Shown here: positions 34,999 to 44,359 of the stretch, one piece after another
Layout of the letters: every line of letters starts with the position of its first letter
How positions within the stretch are numbered: position 1 is the stretch's first letter
DNA from: Sulfurivirga caldicuralii
Lineage (GTDB): Bacteria; Pseudomonadota; Gammaproteobacteria; Thiomicrospirales; Thiomicrospiraceae
DNA: 64,000 nt
Direction of reading: 5' to 3'
Assembly: GCF_900141795.1 (NCBI RefSeq)
Contig: NZ_FSRE01000002.1
Span: forward strand, 434,001 to 498,000
Translations under genes and position numbers: made by a program
The notes under the pieces: model-generated
The model's input: the letters and a program-made list of their open reading frames with translations, nothing else
Told to the model about the DNA's origin: nothing
Databases searched by the model: none

Positions 34999-35529
34999 AT
35001 GAGTTTTGCAGACGTACCCGCTGGCAAGAACATTCCCCACGAAATCAATGTCATCATTGAAATTCCGGCGTTTGCCCCGCCGATCAAGTACGAAATCGAC
35101 AAGGACACCCAGGTTGTGTGGGTAGACCGCCTGCAGGCCACCACCATGGCCTATCCGGCCAACTACGGCTACATCAACCAGACCCTCGCCAACGACGGCG
35201 ACCCGGTTGACGTACTGGTGGTCACCCCCCATCCACTGATGGTTGGCTGTGTCATTCCCGCCCGTCCCATCGGCATGCTGCGCATGACCGACGACGGCGG
35301 TGAAGACAGCAAGATCATCGCTGTCCCCACCAGCAAGATGACCACCATCTATGATCATGTGGAAAAGGTGGAAGACCTGCCGCTGATCAAGGAGCAGACC
35401 GAACACTTCTTCAGCCATTACAAGGACCTGGAGAAAGGCAAGTGGGTCAAGATAGAAGGCTGGGAAGACGTCAACATGGCCAAGAAGGAAATCCTCGAGG
35501 CCCACGAAAACTTCTGCAGCGGAAAATAA
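34999..35529 (+). CDS. ppa: Inorganic pyrophosphatase (family I)
   Basis: The 176-residue soluble enzyme hydrolyses pyrophosphate to two phosphates. Visible are [15 protein letters not shown], the magnesium-binding [12 protein letters not shown] motif and KIIAVP. The ATG with an AAGGAG site is used; an upstream in-frame start lies in the fbp terminator. It is flanked by terminators on both sides, so it is probably monocistronic. Confidence 0.97.
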   Translation: MSFADVPAGKNIPHEINVIIEIPAFAPPIKYEIDKDTQVVWVDRLQATTMAYPANYGYINQTLANDGDPVDVLVVTPHPLMVGCVIPARPIGMLRMTDDGGEDSKIIAVPTSKMTTIYDHVEKVEDLPLIKEQTEHFFSHYKDLEKGKWVKIEGWEDVNMAKKEILEAHENFCSGK

Positions 35530-35552
35530 CGCTTCCTTTCGCCAGCCATTCA

Positions 35553-35580
35553 AGCCCCGCTCTGCGGGGCTTTTCGTTTT
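35553..35580 (+). terminator. Intrinsic terminator of ppa
   Basis: AGCCCCGC-TCT-GCGGGGCT followed by TTTCGTTTTT. Confidence 0.9.
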
Positions 35581-35610
35581 TACCGGCATGAAGCCGCACG
35601 CTTCACCCGG

Positions 35611-35616
35611 TATAAT
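35611..35616 (+). promoter_or_regulatory. Probable promoter -10 of ppc
   Basis: TATAAT 33 bases ahead of the ppc start; the -35 region (ATGAAG at 17 bases) is a poor match. Confidence 0.4.
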
Positions 35617-35649
35617 GTATCGGTTTTGAACTTAACAATGGGAGTTGGC

Positions 35650-38442
35650 ATGGCCAGCGAAGAACTTCGAGATCAGCGACTGCGCGCGCGCGTCAAGCTT
35701 CTGGGCAACCTGCTGGGCGAGATCATCCGCAAGGAGCACGGCGACGAAATTCTCAATGCCATCGAGAAACTGCGCAAGGGCTTCATCCAGTTGCGGCAAG
35801 AGGACGACCCCGCCCTGCGCGAAGAACTGATTCACTTTATCGAATCGCTGGACCCCGACTCCCTCATCCTCATCATTCGTGCCTTCAATATCTATTTCGG
35901 CCTGGTCAACCTGGCCGAGGAAGAGCATCAGTTCCATGAGCGCCAGACTCAGGTCAAGTCCGACGGCCCCCTGTGGTTCGGCTCCGTGCTCAGCACCCTG
36001 AACGAATTCAAGAAGGAAGGCATTACCCGCGAAGAGCTGGAGCTTCTGCTCAACCGACTCAACTACATTCCGGTCTTCACGGCACACCCCACCGAATCCA
36101 AGCGCCGCGTCACCATGGAAAACCAACGCCGCATTTTTGAAACCATCGGTGAGCTGAATGAAGCCGAGCTGTACCAGAACACCTACTTGCAGGAAGAGAT
36201 CATTCACAAGCTGAAGTATCAGATTCAGACCTTGTGGAAGACCGATGAAATTCGCCGCCATAAGCCCACCGTGGAAGACGAGATTCGTAACGGCATCTAC
36301 TATTTTCGCCTGTCTCTGTTCAAGGCCATTCCAGCAGTGTATCGCTATATGGAACGGGCCGTGGCGCGCAACTACGGGGAGAAAATCTTTACTATCCCCA
36401 ACTTCATGACCTTCGGTTCCTGGATTGGTGGCGACCGCGACGGCAACCCCTACGTCACCCATGAAACCACCGAGCATGCGCTGTACATGCATGCGCGTGC
36501 CGCCCTGTATGAATACCAGCGCCGCATCTTCCAGCTGGCCGGGCAACTGACCCATTCCCGCTATCTGTGCAACATCAAGCAGGACGTGCTTAACCGCGTC
36601 ACCATCGTGGATGCCGATCTGATCAGCATGGTGTTCAAGAAACGGGCTGACCGTTTCCGTGATGAGCCCTACCGCCGCTTCCTTTACCTGATTCACGGGC
36701 GACTGCAGTGCAACCTCAACTATGTGGAAGGCAAGCTCAACGACCAGCCCATCCAGAAAAGCCGTTTTGCCTATCAGAATGAAGAGGAGCTGCTGGATGA
36801 TCTGCGCATCATCTACGACTCCCTGTGTGAACACGGCGACGAGGATCTGGCCAATGCCGACCTGCGCGACCTGATCCGTCTGGTAGAAACCTTTGGTTTT
36901 TACCTCATGCGCCTCGACATTCGCCAGGAATCCACTGTACACACGGACGCCGTTGCTGACCTGCTCAAGAACGTCAATGTGGATTATCTGAGCCTCGACG
37001 AAACCGAGCGGCAAAAACTGCTGGCCGAGCATATCGCCTCGGCCACCATTATCGATACGCAGCACCTCGAGCTGGAGCCCATGACGCGCGAAGTGCTTGA
37101 GGTTTTCCACGTCATGCGCCGCATGCGCGACGAGATCAGCCCCAAGGCATTCAATAACTACGTCATCTCCATGACGCATCAGGCCAGCCACGTACTGGAA
37201 GTGCTCTTCCTCGCCCACCAGGCGGGGCTGGCCGGCTACCATGGCAAGACGCCCTACTGTTTCGTCAACGTCAGCCCGCTGTTTGAAACCATTGAGGATC
37301 TGGAGCACATCGTACCGGTCACCGAAGCCCTGTTCCAGAATGAGACCTACATGGCCCTGCTCAAGGCCAGCGGCAATCAGCAGGAAATCATGCTGGGCTA
37401 CTCCGATTCTGCCAAGGATGGTGGCAATCTGGCGTCGGCCTGGAGCCTGTATCAGGCGCAGAAGGAGATCATCGCCCTGGCTGACCGCTACAACGTGGAC
37501 TGCCGCCTGTTCCACGGCCGGGGTGGCACAATCGGTCGCGGCGGCGGCCCGACGCACCTGGCGATCATGTCCCAGCCAGCGGGCACCGTCCGTGGCGAGA
37601 TCAAGTTCACCGAACAGGGTGAAGTACTGTCCTACAAGTACAGCAACGAGGAAACCGCTGCCTACGAGCTGTCCTTGGGTGTCACCGGCCTGATGAAAGC
37701 CAGCCTGGGTCTGATTCGTCCTGTACCGGAAGATGATCCGAAACACCTGGAGATGATGAAGAAACTGGCCAAGGATGGCGAGCGCCACTACCGTGAGCTA
37801 ACCGATCACACACCCGGGTTCTTCGAAGTGTTTTACGAGATCACCCCTGTGAATGAAATTGGACTGCTCAATATCGGCTCTCGCCCCTCCCATCGCAAGA
37901 AGACGGTATTGGGCAAGAGCTCCATCCGCGCCATTCCGTGGGTATTCGGCTGGGCACAGGCACGCCTAACCTTCCCGGCCTGGTATGGCACCGGCTATGC
38001 CCTGCAGAAAAAGCATGAAGCCGGGCTGAATGCTGAACTCAAGGACATGTACGAGCGCTGGCCCTTCTTCCGCGCCATCATCAGCAATATCCAGATGGCA
38101 CTAGCCAAGACGGACCTGAAGATCGGCAAGGAATACAGCAAGTTGGCAAAGGACCAACAGACCGCACAGAAAATCTACAACATGATTGCACAAGAGCATA
38201 CCCGCACGGTGGATCGCGTACTGGACGTCTCGGGCAACCCTTATCTGATGGCCGATGTCCCCACCATTGCCCTCTCGCTGCAGCGCCGCAACCCCTACCT
38301 GGATCCCCTCAACCATATCCAGGTGGTGCTGTTGCGCCGCTATCACAATGAAAGCCTGCCGGAAGAAGAGCGGGAAAAGTGGCTGACGCCGCTATTGCGC
38401 TCCATCAATGCCATCGCCGCCGGCATGCGCAACACCGGCTGA
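35650..38442 (+). CDS. ppc: Phosphoenolpyruvate carboxylase
   Basis: This enzyme fixes bicarbonate onto PEP to give oxaloacetate. The 930 residues hold the catalytic His in FTAHPTESKRR (His146), GGDRDGNP, the substrate loop FHGRGGTIGRGGGP, GYSDSAKDGG, and end with the conserved NTG. The start MASEELRDQR has GGGAG at 5 bases; an ATG four codons upstream is possible. Allosteric control by aspartate/acetyl-CoA is usual for the family. Confidence 0.97.
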   Translation: MASEELRDQRLRARVKLLGNLLGEIIRKEHGDEILNAIEKLRKGFIQLRQEDDPALREELIHFIESLDPDSLILIIRAFNIYFGLVNLAEEEHQFHERQTQVKSDGPLWFGSVLSTLNEFKKEGITREELELLLNRLNYIPVFTAHPTESKRRVTMENQRRIFETIGELNEAELYQNTYLQEEIIHKLKYQIQTLWKTDEIRRHKPTVEDEIRNGIYYFRLSLFKAIPAVYRYMERAVARNYGEKIFTIPNFMTFGSWIGGDRDGNPYVTHETTEHALYMHARAALYEYQRRIFQLAGQLTHSRYLCNIKQDVLNRVTIVDADLISMVFKKRADRFRDEPYRRFLYLIHGRLQCNLNYVEGKLNDQPIQKSRFAYQNEEELLDDLRIIYDSLCEHGDEDLANADLRDLIRLVETFGFYLMRLDIRQESTVHTDAVADLLKNVNVDYLSLDETERQKLLAEHIASATIIDTQHLELEPMTREVLEVFHVMRRMRDEISPKAFNNYVISMTHQASHVLEVLFLAHQAGLAGYHGKTPYCFVNVSPLFETIEDLEHIVPVTEALFQNETYMALLKASGNQQEIMLGYSDSAKDGGNLASAWSLYQAQKEIIALADRYNVDCRLFHGRGGTIGRGGGPTHLAIMSQPAGTVRGEIKFTEQGEVLSYKYSNEETAAYELSLGVTGLMKASLGLIRPVPEDDPKHLEMMKKLAKDGERHYRELTDHTPGFFEVFYEITPVNEIGLLNIGSRPSHRKKTVLGKSSIRAIPWVFGWAQARLTFPAWYGTGYALQKKHEAGLNAELKDMYERWPFFRAIISNIQMALAKTDLKIGKEYSKLAKDQQTAQKIYNMIAQEHTRTVDRVLDVSGNPYLMADVPTIALSLQRRNPYLDPLNHIQVVLLRRYHNESLPEEEREKWLTPLLRSINAIAAGMRNTG

Positions 38443-38509
38443 CCGGCCCCACGTGCACGCTATCTGCCGCCAGCCCTCTTGGGTTCGCGGCAGTTATCCC
38501 CATATCTGC

Positions 38510-38515
38510 TATAAT
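38510..38515 (+). promoter_or_regulatory. Possible promoter -10 of panD
   Basis: TATAAT 30 bases ahead of panD, without a clear -35. Confidence 0.35.
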
Positions 38516-38545
38516 TCAAGCATTAAACTTCAGTGACTCAGACCT

Positions 38546-38935
38546 ATGTTTGTAACGCTGCTCAAGGCCAAACTGCATCGCGTAACCGCCACACAGGTGG
38601 AGCTGGACTACGAAGGCTCCTGTGCCATTGATGGTCACCTGCTCGACCGGGCTGGCATTCGTGAATACGAGCAGATCCAGATCTACAACATCACCAATGG
38701 CGAACGCTTCACCACCTATGCCATTCGCGCCGAAGCCCATAGCGGCACCATCAGCGTCAATGGCGCAGCAGCACACAAGGCCCGGGTGGGCGATCTGCTG
38801 ATTATCGCCAGCTACGCACAGATGGATGAGGCCGAAGCCGAAAATTTCCAGCCCACGCTGGTGTATGTGGATGAGCGAAATCGCATCACCGCCATCAAGA
38901 ACCAAATCCCCGAACAGAAGCTCAAGGCCGTCTGA
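38546..38935 (+). CDS. panD: Aspartate 1-decarboxylase proenzyme
   Basis: PanD makes beta-alanine for pantothenate and coenzyme A. The 129-residue proenzyme has the self-cleavage site Gly-Ser in EGSCAID (Ser25 becomes the pyruvoyl group), plus [12 protein letters not shown] and [14 protein letters not shown]. Other pan genes are not nearby. It is followed 66 bases later by the PilZ gene on the same strand. Confidence 0.96.
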   Translation: MFVTLLKAKLHRVTATQVELDYEGSCAIDGHLLDRAGIREYEQIQIYNITNGERFTTYAIRAEAHSGTISVNGAAAHKARVGDLLIIASYAQMDEAEAENFQPTLVYVDERNRITAIKNQIPEQKLKAV

Positions 38936-39001
38936 ACTGGCGCGCTTTGTGCTTGCATCCTGATTATCTCAACCAGCAAACGCGAATCAGAGGCACGTCA
39001 C

Positions 39002-39586
39002 ATGAGCCAGAACAAACGGGGTTTTTATCGTCTCAACGTCATGATTCCCTTGAGCTATCGCATCCTCAGCGAGGAAGAAGCCAAGGCCGAACCCCTGCCG
39101 AAAGAGGAAGCGAACAGCGCCTATATCGAGCGTCACTTTCTCGATACGCTGCAGAAAATCGAACACGAGCTGCACACCGCAGTAGAAAAGATTGCCAGCA
39201 AGAGCGACCTGCTCGCCAGCGCACTGCATGCGCTCAACAGCAAGATCAATCTGGCGCTACAGACAGTGGACAAGCGCCAACTGGCGCATCTGATGCCGCT
39301 ACGTCGTGTCAATATCAGCGGTGGCGGTCTTGCCTTCATTATCGAAGATGCCATTCACCCGACCGACAAGATCGACCTGCTCATGCAACCCCTCCCGGAG
39401 GAAGACCCCATCCTGGTGCGCGGTCATGTGGTCAATATTCAGCCTGCGCCGGAAAAGAGCCCACAGGCAAAACGGATCGCCGTGGAGTTTGAAAACCTGA
39501 CGGAAAACGATCGCCGCAAGCTCATTTTCTTTATTCAGAAAAAGGAACTGGAGCAGGCGCAGATCGAAAAGGCCAAGCAGAAATAA
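39002..39586 (+). CDS. PilZ-domain protein with helical insert
   Basis: The 194 residues show N-terminal RGFYRLNVMIPLSYRI, a helical insert (residues 40-95, coiled-coil-like), and a PilZ-type beta-barrel with LRRVNISGGGLAF (the D/NxSxxG motif), a RGHVVNI strand, and a tail FENLTENDRRKLIFFI. PilZ domains usually bind cyclic di-GMP; the RxxxR part is poorly preserved here, so binding is uncertain. A GAGGCAC site precedes the start. The stop codon is two bases from the MITE-like element. Confidence 0.8.
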   Translation: MSQNKRGFYRLNVMIPLSYRILSEEEAKAEPLPKEEANSAYIERHFLDTLQKIEHELHTAVEKIASKSDLLASALHALNSKINLALQTVDKRQLAHLMPLRRVNISGGGLAFIIEDAIHPTDKIDLLMQPLPEEDPILVRGHVVNIQPAPEKSPQAKRIAVEFENLTENDRRKLIFFIQKKELEQAQIEKAKQK

Positions 39587-39587
39587 A

Positions 39588-39867
39588 GGTATCTACGCAA
39601 AAAACCTCTGAATACACTCGCGTTGCAGACGTGATGGCGGCAGATGCAAGGCGCAAGCCGCAGGGTCTGGCGGGGGCAAATCCAAGGCGAGCAACGCTGC
39701 AGATGCCGCCATCCCACCGCAACCCGAAGGGACAGGGTAATTCTGGCTTCCATGCTTCGCTGTAGCTCGCTTACATGGAAAGACCATGCTGCGCTCGCCA
39801 CGCCTTGCCTTGAACCAGAGTCGCCACTGTCGCGACCGTTCAGAGGTTCTGTGGAGGTGCCAAAGGT
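39588..39867. repeat. MITE-like element, copy 2
   Basis: About 280 bases, clearly related along its whole length to the element at 30561-30832, with ends GGTATCTACG...AACCTCTGA and TCAGAGGTTCTGTGGAGGTGCC. AAAGGT occurs next to both ends and may be a target duplication. The copy fills the gap between the convergent PilZ and mrp genes and holds no convincing gene. Confidence 0.72.
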
Positions 39868-39888
39868 CCCGCCAAAAGGCGGAGGCAC

Positions 39889-41004
39889 TCACTTGACCAC
39901 GATTTCCGGAAAGAGCTGACGGTACTCCTTCTTCTTCTCCGCCAGTCGGCCCCCCACCTTGATGGCGATCTCATGATAACGGCGTGCCAGTGGACTGTCC
40001 GGTTCAGCAACCACGGTGGGTTTGCCCGCATCCATGTCGGCGCAGATGCGCTTATCCAGCGGCAACTTGCCCAGCAAGGGCACACCATTTTCCTGCGCCA
40101 GCACCTCCCCACCCGATTCGCCAAAAATCGCCTCCTCACAGCCGCAGCATGAGCAGATGTGCGTGCTCATGTTTTCGATAATGCCCAGCGTGGTGATCTT
40201 CACCTTGTCAAACATGGCGATGGCCTTTTTAGCATCCACCACGGCCACCTTTTGCGGCGTGGTAACCGCAATCGCGCCAGAGACCGGGATCTGCTGTGCC
40301 AGCGTCAGTTGCACGTCGCCTGTGCCGGGCGGGAGGTCGATGACCAGATAGTCCAGCCCTCCCCAGCGGGTTTCGTTGAGCAGCTGCACCAGTGTCTGCG
40401 TGACCAGCGGCCCACGCCAGATCATCGGCGTGTCTTCTTCAATGAGAAAACCGATGGACATGGCCTTGATGCCCATCACCTCAATCGGTTGCATGTGCTG
40501 GCCATCTTCCGACTGGGGTCGCTGATGCACCCCTAGCATGGTAGGCAGGCTGGGACCATAAATATCCGCATCCAGAATGCCCACCTGTGCACCTTCCTGT
40601 GCAAGGGCCAGCGCCAGATTGACTGCCGTGGTGGACTTGCCCACCCCCCCCTTGCCGGAACCCACGGCAATGATGTTCTTGACCCCTTCAAGCGGCTTGA
40701 CCCCCGCCTGTACCTCGCGGATTTCTACGGCGGTCTGCCACGTAATCTTTACCTGCTCAAAGCCAGCCTCACGCAGGGCCGCTTCCAGCTGCTCGGTCAG
40801 TTGCTGCCACAGGCTCCGAGCCGGAAAGGGCAGCGCCAGCGTCAGCGTCAGCACACCCTTTTTCAGCCTTGCGTCCTGCAGCGCATCCAGATCGGCCAGC
40901 GAACGGGCTGCATGAGGCACCACCACCTTTTTCAGTGCCGTTTCAATCGCCTGCTGTTGCGTTTCATCGATACCGTTGCCAAAAAGTTTCTTGAACAGGT
41001 TCAT
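39889..41004 (-). CDS. apbC: Iron-sulfur cluster carrier protein Mrp/ApbC
   Basis: This P-loop NTPase of the Mrp/Nbp35 family moves [4Fe-4S] clusters to target proteins. Its 371 residues have a MIP18/DUF59 domain (1-95), a deviant Walker A GSGKGGVGKST, Walker B VIDLPPGTGD and a cluster-binding Cys motif (SCCGC, preceded by HIC). Divergent from metG with 55 bases between starts, a common arrangement in proteobacteria. Confidence 0.94.
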   Translation of the reverse strand: MNLFKKLFGNGIDETQQQAIETALKKVVVPHAARSLADLDALQDARLKKGVLTLTLALPFPARSLWQQLTEQLEAALREAGFEQVKITWQTAVEIREVQAGVKPLEGVKNIIAVGSGKGGVGKSTTAVNLALALAQEGAQVGILDADIYGPSLPTMLGVHQRPQSEDGQHMQPIEVMGIKAMSIGFLIEEDTPMIWRGPLVTQTLVQLLNETRWGGLDYLVIDLPPGTGDVQLTLAQQIPVSGAIAVTTPQKVAVVDAKKAIAMFDKVKITTLGIIENMSTHICSCCGCEEAIFGESGGEVLAQENGVPLLGKLPLDKRICADMDAGKPTVVAEPDSPLARRYHEIAIKVGGRLAEKKKEYRQLFPEIVVK

Positions 41005-41059
41005 AGCCTGGGTTCCGTTTATAATATTGCGCTTATTTTAACGATCCTGTCAAAGCCCC

Positions 41060-43117
41060 ATGAGCCAGAAAACGCGCAAAATCCTTGTGACATCCGCCCT
41101 TCCGTATGCCAATGGCCCCATCCATCTGGGGCACTTGGTGGAATACATTCAGACCGACATCTGGGTGCGTTTTCAAAAACTGCAGGGACATGAATGCTAT
41201 TACGTCTGCGCGGACGACGCCCATGGCACCCCCATCATGCTGCGAGCACAGAACGAGGGCATTACGCCGCAAGCGCTCATCGAGCGCGTTCATGCCGAAC
41301 ACAAGGCCGATTTTGACGGCTTCAACATCGGCTTCGACAACTATTACACCACCCACTCGCCTGAAAACCGCGAACTGGCCAGGGCCATTTTCCTGCGTCT
41401 CAAGGAAAAGGGCGCCATCTTCAAGAAGACCATTCGTCAGCTCTACGACCCCGAACGGGAGATGTTTCTGCCGGATCGCTTCATCAAAGGCACCTGTCCG
41501 AAGTGCAAGGCCACTGATCAGTATGGTGATAACTGCGAAGTCTGCGGTGCCACCTACAGCCCCACCGAGCTGATCGACCCCTACTCGGCCGTCAGCGGCG
41601 CGAAACCGGTGGAAAAAGAGACAGAACACTATTTCTTTGATCTTCCCCAGTTTGCCGACTTCCTGCAGGAGTGGATTCAGGCCGGCCATCTGCAGCCGGA
41701 AGTGGCCAACAAGCTGAAGGAGTGGTTCGAGGCCGGTCTGCAGCCCTGGGATATCACACGCGACGCCCCCTATTTTGGCTTCCAGATCCCCGGCGAAAAG
41801 GACAAGTACTTTTACGTCTGGCTCGATGCCCCCATCGGCTACATGGCCAGTTTCAAGAATCTGTGCGAGCGCATCGGTCTGGATTTCGATGCCTGGTGGA
41901 AAGCGGACAGCGATACCGAGCTGTATCACTTCATCGGCAAGGACATCATCTATTTCCACGCGCTGTTCTGGCCGGCAATGCTGCACGGCAGCGACCATCG
42001 CACCCCCACGTTCGTCAATGCACACGGTTTCCTCACCGTGGACGGCCAGAAGATGTCCAAATCCCGCGGCACCTTCATCATGGCGCGCACCTACCTGGAG
42101 CATCTGGATCCTGAGTATCTGCGCTACTACTACGCCGCCAAGCTCACCAGCCGTGTGGACGACATTGACCTGAACCTGGAAGACTTTGCCCAGCGCGTCA
42201 ATGCAGATCTGGTCAACAAGGTGGTCAATCTGGCCAGTCGCAACGCCGGTTTCGTCAACAAGCGCTTCGGCGGCACCCTCGCAGCGGAGTGGTCCGAAGA
42301 GGGCCGCGCCCTCTATCAGCAGTTCGTGGACGCGCGCGAAGCCATTGCCGCCAAATACGAAGCCCGCGACTTCAATGCCGCCATGCGCGACATCATGGCG
42401 CTGGCCGATCGAGCCAATGAATATGTAGACGCCAAGGCGCCCTGGGTGCTGGCAAAGGACGACAGTAGAAAGGACGAACTGCACGAAGTGGTCTCCGTCA
42501 GCCTGAACCTGTTCCGGGCACTGATGACCTACCTGGCCCCGGTTGTGCCCGTCATGGCCGACAAGGCTGCTGGCTTCCTCAATATTAATGGCTGGGACTG
42601 GAGCTCACTCGATGCACCCCTGATGGACCACACCATCAACAAGTTCAAGCCGCTGATGACGAGGGTTGAGATGGATCGCATCGAAAAAATGGTTGAAGCC
42701 TCAAAGGCAACCCTGCAACAGTCGTCTTCGGCAAAAGCCGCACCCCAGAAAGAAGCCTCGTCTGAAGAAGCCGATTTTGAACCACTGGTGCCGCAAATCA
42801 CCATCGACGACTTCATGAAGGTGGACATGCGCGTTGCGCGCATCGTCAAGGCAGAGGCCGTGCCGGAGGCGAACAAGCTGCTGAAGCTGACACTGGACAT
42901 TGGCTTTGAAACGCGCACCGTTTTTGCCGGTATCAAGTCCGCGTATGCGCCGGAAGAGCTGGAGGGCCGACTTACCGTCATGGTCGCCAACCTCAAACCG
43001 CGCAAGATGCGCTTTGGCGTATCGGAAGGCATGGTGCTGGCAGCGGGCCCGGGCGGCAAGGAGATCCATATTCTCTCCCCCGATGAAGGGGCCAGACCGG
43101 GCGACCGCATCCACTGA
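41060..43117 (+). CDS. metG: Methionyl-tRNA synthetase
   Basis: This class I synthetase of 685 residues has HLGH (residues 22-25, the HIGH motif), a zinc knuckle ([18 protein letters not shown]), KMSKS in [11 protein letters not shown], an anticodon-binding helical domain and a C-terminal tRNA-binding OB domain ([23 protein letters not shown]), joined by an Ala/Ser/Glu-rich linker near residue 550-575. The architecture is the same as the E. coli dimeric enzyme. A TATAAT lies 35 bases upstream. Confidence 0.97.
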   Translation: MSQKTRKILVTSALPYANGPIHLGHLVEYIQTDIWVRFQKLQGHECYYVCADDAHGTPIMLRAQNEGITPQALIERVHAEHKADFDGFNIGFDNYYTTHSPENRELARAIFLRLKEKGAIFKKTIRQLYDPEREMFLPDRFIKGTCPKCKATDQYGDNCEVCGATYSPTELIDPYSAVSGAKPVEKETEHYFFDLPQFADFLQEWIQAGHLQPEVANKLKEWFEAGLQPWDITRDAPYFGFQIPGEKDKYFYVWLDAPIGYMASFKNLCERIGLDFDAWWKADSDTELYHFIGKDIIYFHALFWPAMLHGSDHRTPTFVNAHGFLTVDGQKMSKSRGTFIMARTYLEHLDPEYLRYYYAAKLTSRVDDIDLNLEDFAQRVNADLVNKVVNLASRNAGFVNKRFGGTLAAEWSEEGRALYQQFVDAREAIAAKYEARDFNAAMRDIMALADRANEYVDAKAPWVLAKDDSRKDELHEVVSVSLNLFRALMTYLAPVVPVMADKAAGFLNINGWDWSSLDAPLMDHTINKFKPLMTRVEMDRIEKMVEASKATLQQSSSAKAAPQKEASSEEADFEPLVPQITIDDFMKVDMRVARIVKAEAVPEANKLLKLTLDIGFETRTVFAGIKSAYAPEELEGRLTVMVANLKPRKMRFGVSEGMVLAAGPGGKEIHILSPDEGARPGDRIH

Positions 43118-43195
43118 TGGGGAGAGATTAAAAAGGCTTATCCCCCATGGGGCTTTGCAGGCTACAATCTGCATGAATCGACACAGGACACTGCC

Positions 43196-43774
43196 ATGAC
43201 CGAATATGCATTGATTTTGTTGAGCACCATTCTGGTCAACAACTTCGTGCTGGTGAAATTCCTCGGCCTGTGTCCCTTCATGGGCGTTTCCAAAAAAACC
43301 GATGCCGCACTGGGCATGGGGCTGGCAACGACCTTCGTGCTGACGTTAAGTTCCGTGCTCAGCTACCTGATTTATCAGTATCTTCTCATCCCCTTTGATC
43401 TTGCCTACCTGAAAACCATCGCCTTCATCATTGCCATCGCGGCCGTGGTCGGCTTTACCGAAATGGCGATCCACAAGACCAGTCCTGCGCTCTATCAGGT
43501 GCTGGGGATCTACCTGCCGCTGATCACCACCAACTGCGCCGTGCTGGGGGTGGCGCTGTTGAACGTGGGCGAGCAGAACAATTTCATTGAATCGGCCTTT
43601 TACGGTCTCGGCGCCTCGCTGGGCTTTACCTTGGTGCTGGTTGCCTTTGCCGCCATGCGTGAACGCATCGCCGTGGCCGACGTCCCGCGTCCATTCCAAG
43701 GTGCCCCCATCGCGCTGATTACCGCCGGACTGATGTCGCTGGCGTTCATGGGCTTCAGCGGACTGGTGAAATAG
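43196..43774 (+). CDS. rsxA: Electron transport complex subunit RsxA/RnfA
   Basis: This integral membrane subunit of the Rnf/Rsx complex has 192 residues and six predicted helices. The family motif [24 protein letters not shown] contains a Cys implicated in a membrane-embedded iron centre with RnfE. The complex couples electron transfer between ferredoxin and NAD to ion movement, or keeps SoxR reduced. First gene of the A-B-C-D-G-E-nth unit. Confidence 0.96.
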   Translation: MTEYALILLSTILVNNFVLVKFLGLCPFMGVSKKTDAALGMGLATTFVLTLSSVLSYLIYQYLLIPFDLAYLKTIAFIIAIAAVVGFTEMAIHKTSPALYQVLGIYLPLITTNCAVLGVALLNVGEQNNFIESAFYGLGASLGFTLVLVAFAAMRERIAVADVPRPFQGAPIALITAGLMSLAFMGFSGLVK

Positions 43775-43777
43775 CCC

Positions 43778-44359
43778 ATGCTTTCAGCCATTCTCATCTT
43801 CCTCGCCCTTGCTCTGGTTATCGGTGCCCTGCTCGGTTATGCGGCAGTGCGCTTCAAGGTGGAAGAGCCCCCCATTGTGGAAGAAATCGACAGTGTACTG
43901 CCGCAGATCCAGTGCGGCCAGTGTGGCTATCCTGGCTGCCGCCCCTATGCCGAAGCCGTTGCCAACGGTGAAGCGGATATCAACCAGTGCACACCCGGGG
44001 GCGAGGCGGTCATGCTCAAGATCGCCGAAATCATGCATGTGGATCCCAAACCGCTGAAGGCCGCCGAAGACGGTGAAGAAATCGTGGGTCACAAGGTGGC
44101 CTTTATCCACGAGGACGACTGCATCGGCTGCATGCACTGTATCAAGGCGTGCCCGGTCGATGCCATTGTCGGCACCACCAAGGCCGTACATACCGTCATT
44201 CTCAAGGAATGCACCGGTTGCGAGCTGTGCGTGCCCGTGTGCCCGACCGACTGCATTGAAATGCGACCGGAGCCGGTCACACCTCGCGACTGGATCTGGC
44301 CCGATCCGGAAAAACTGGTACCGACCGTCACCCCACCGGTCAAGGGGGCACACCCATGA
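43778..44359 (+). CDS. rsxB: Electron transport complex subunit RsxB/RnfB
   Basis: The 193 residues have an N-terminal membrane helix, a [4Fe-4S] Fes motif (CGQCGYPGC with a distal Cys in QCTPGG) and a two-cluster ferredoxin domain ([14 protein letters not shown] and [14 protein letters not shown]). It is the ferredoxin-like entry subunit on the cytoplasmic face. It overlaps the next start by ATGA. Confidence 0.96.
   Translation: MLSAILIFLALALVIGALLGYAAVRFKVEEPPIVEEIDSVLPQIQCGQCGYPGCRPYAEAVANGEADINQCTPGGEAVMLKIAEIMHVDPKPLKAAEDGEEIVGHKVAFIHEDDCIGCMHCIKACPVDAIVGTTKAVHTVILKECTGCELCVPVCPTDCIEMRPEPVTPRDWIWPDPEKLVPTVTPPVKGAHP

Noticed and set aside
35632-37788. 718-codon leftward open frame antisense to ppc
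   Set aside because: Shadow of a GC-rich conserved gene; no start signal or domain.
38947-39492. 181-codon frame overlapping the PilZ gene on the same strand
   Set aside because: The other frame has PilZ motifs and a ribosome site; this one is an Arg/Gln/Ser-rich shadow.
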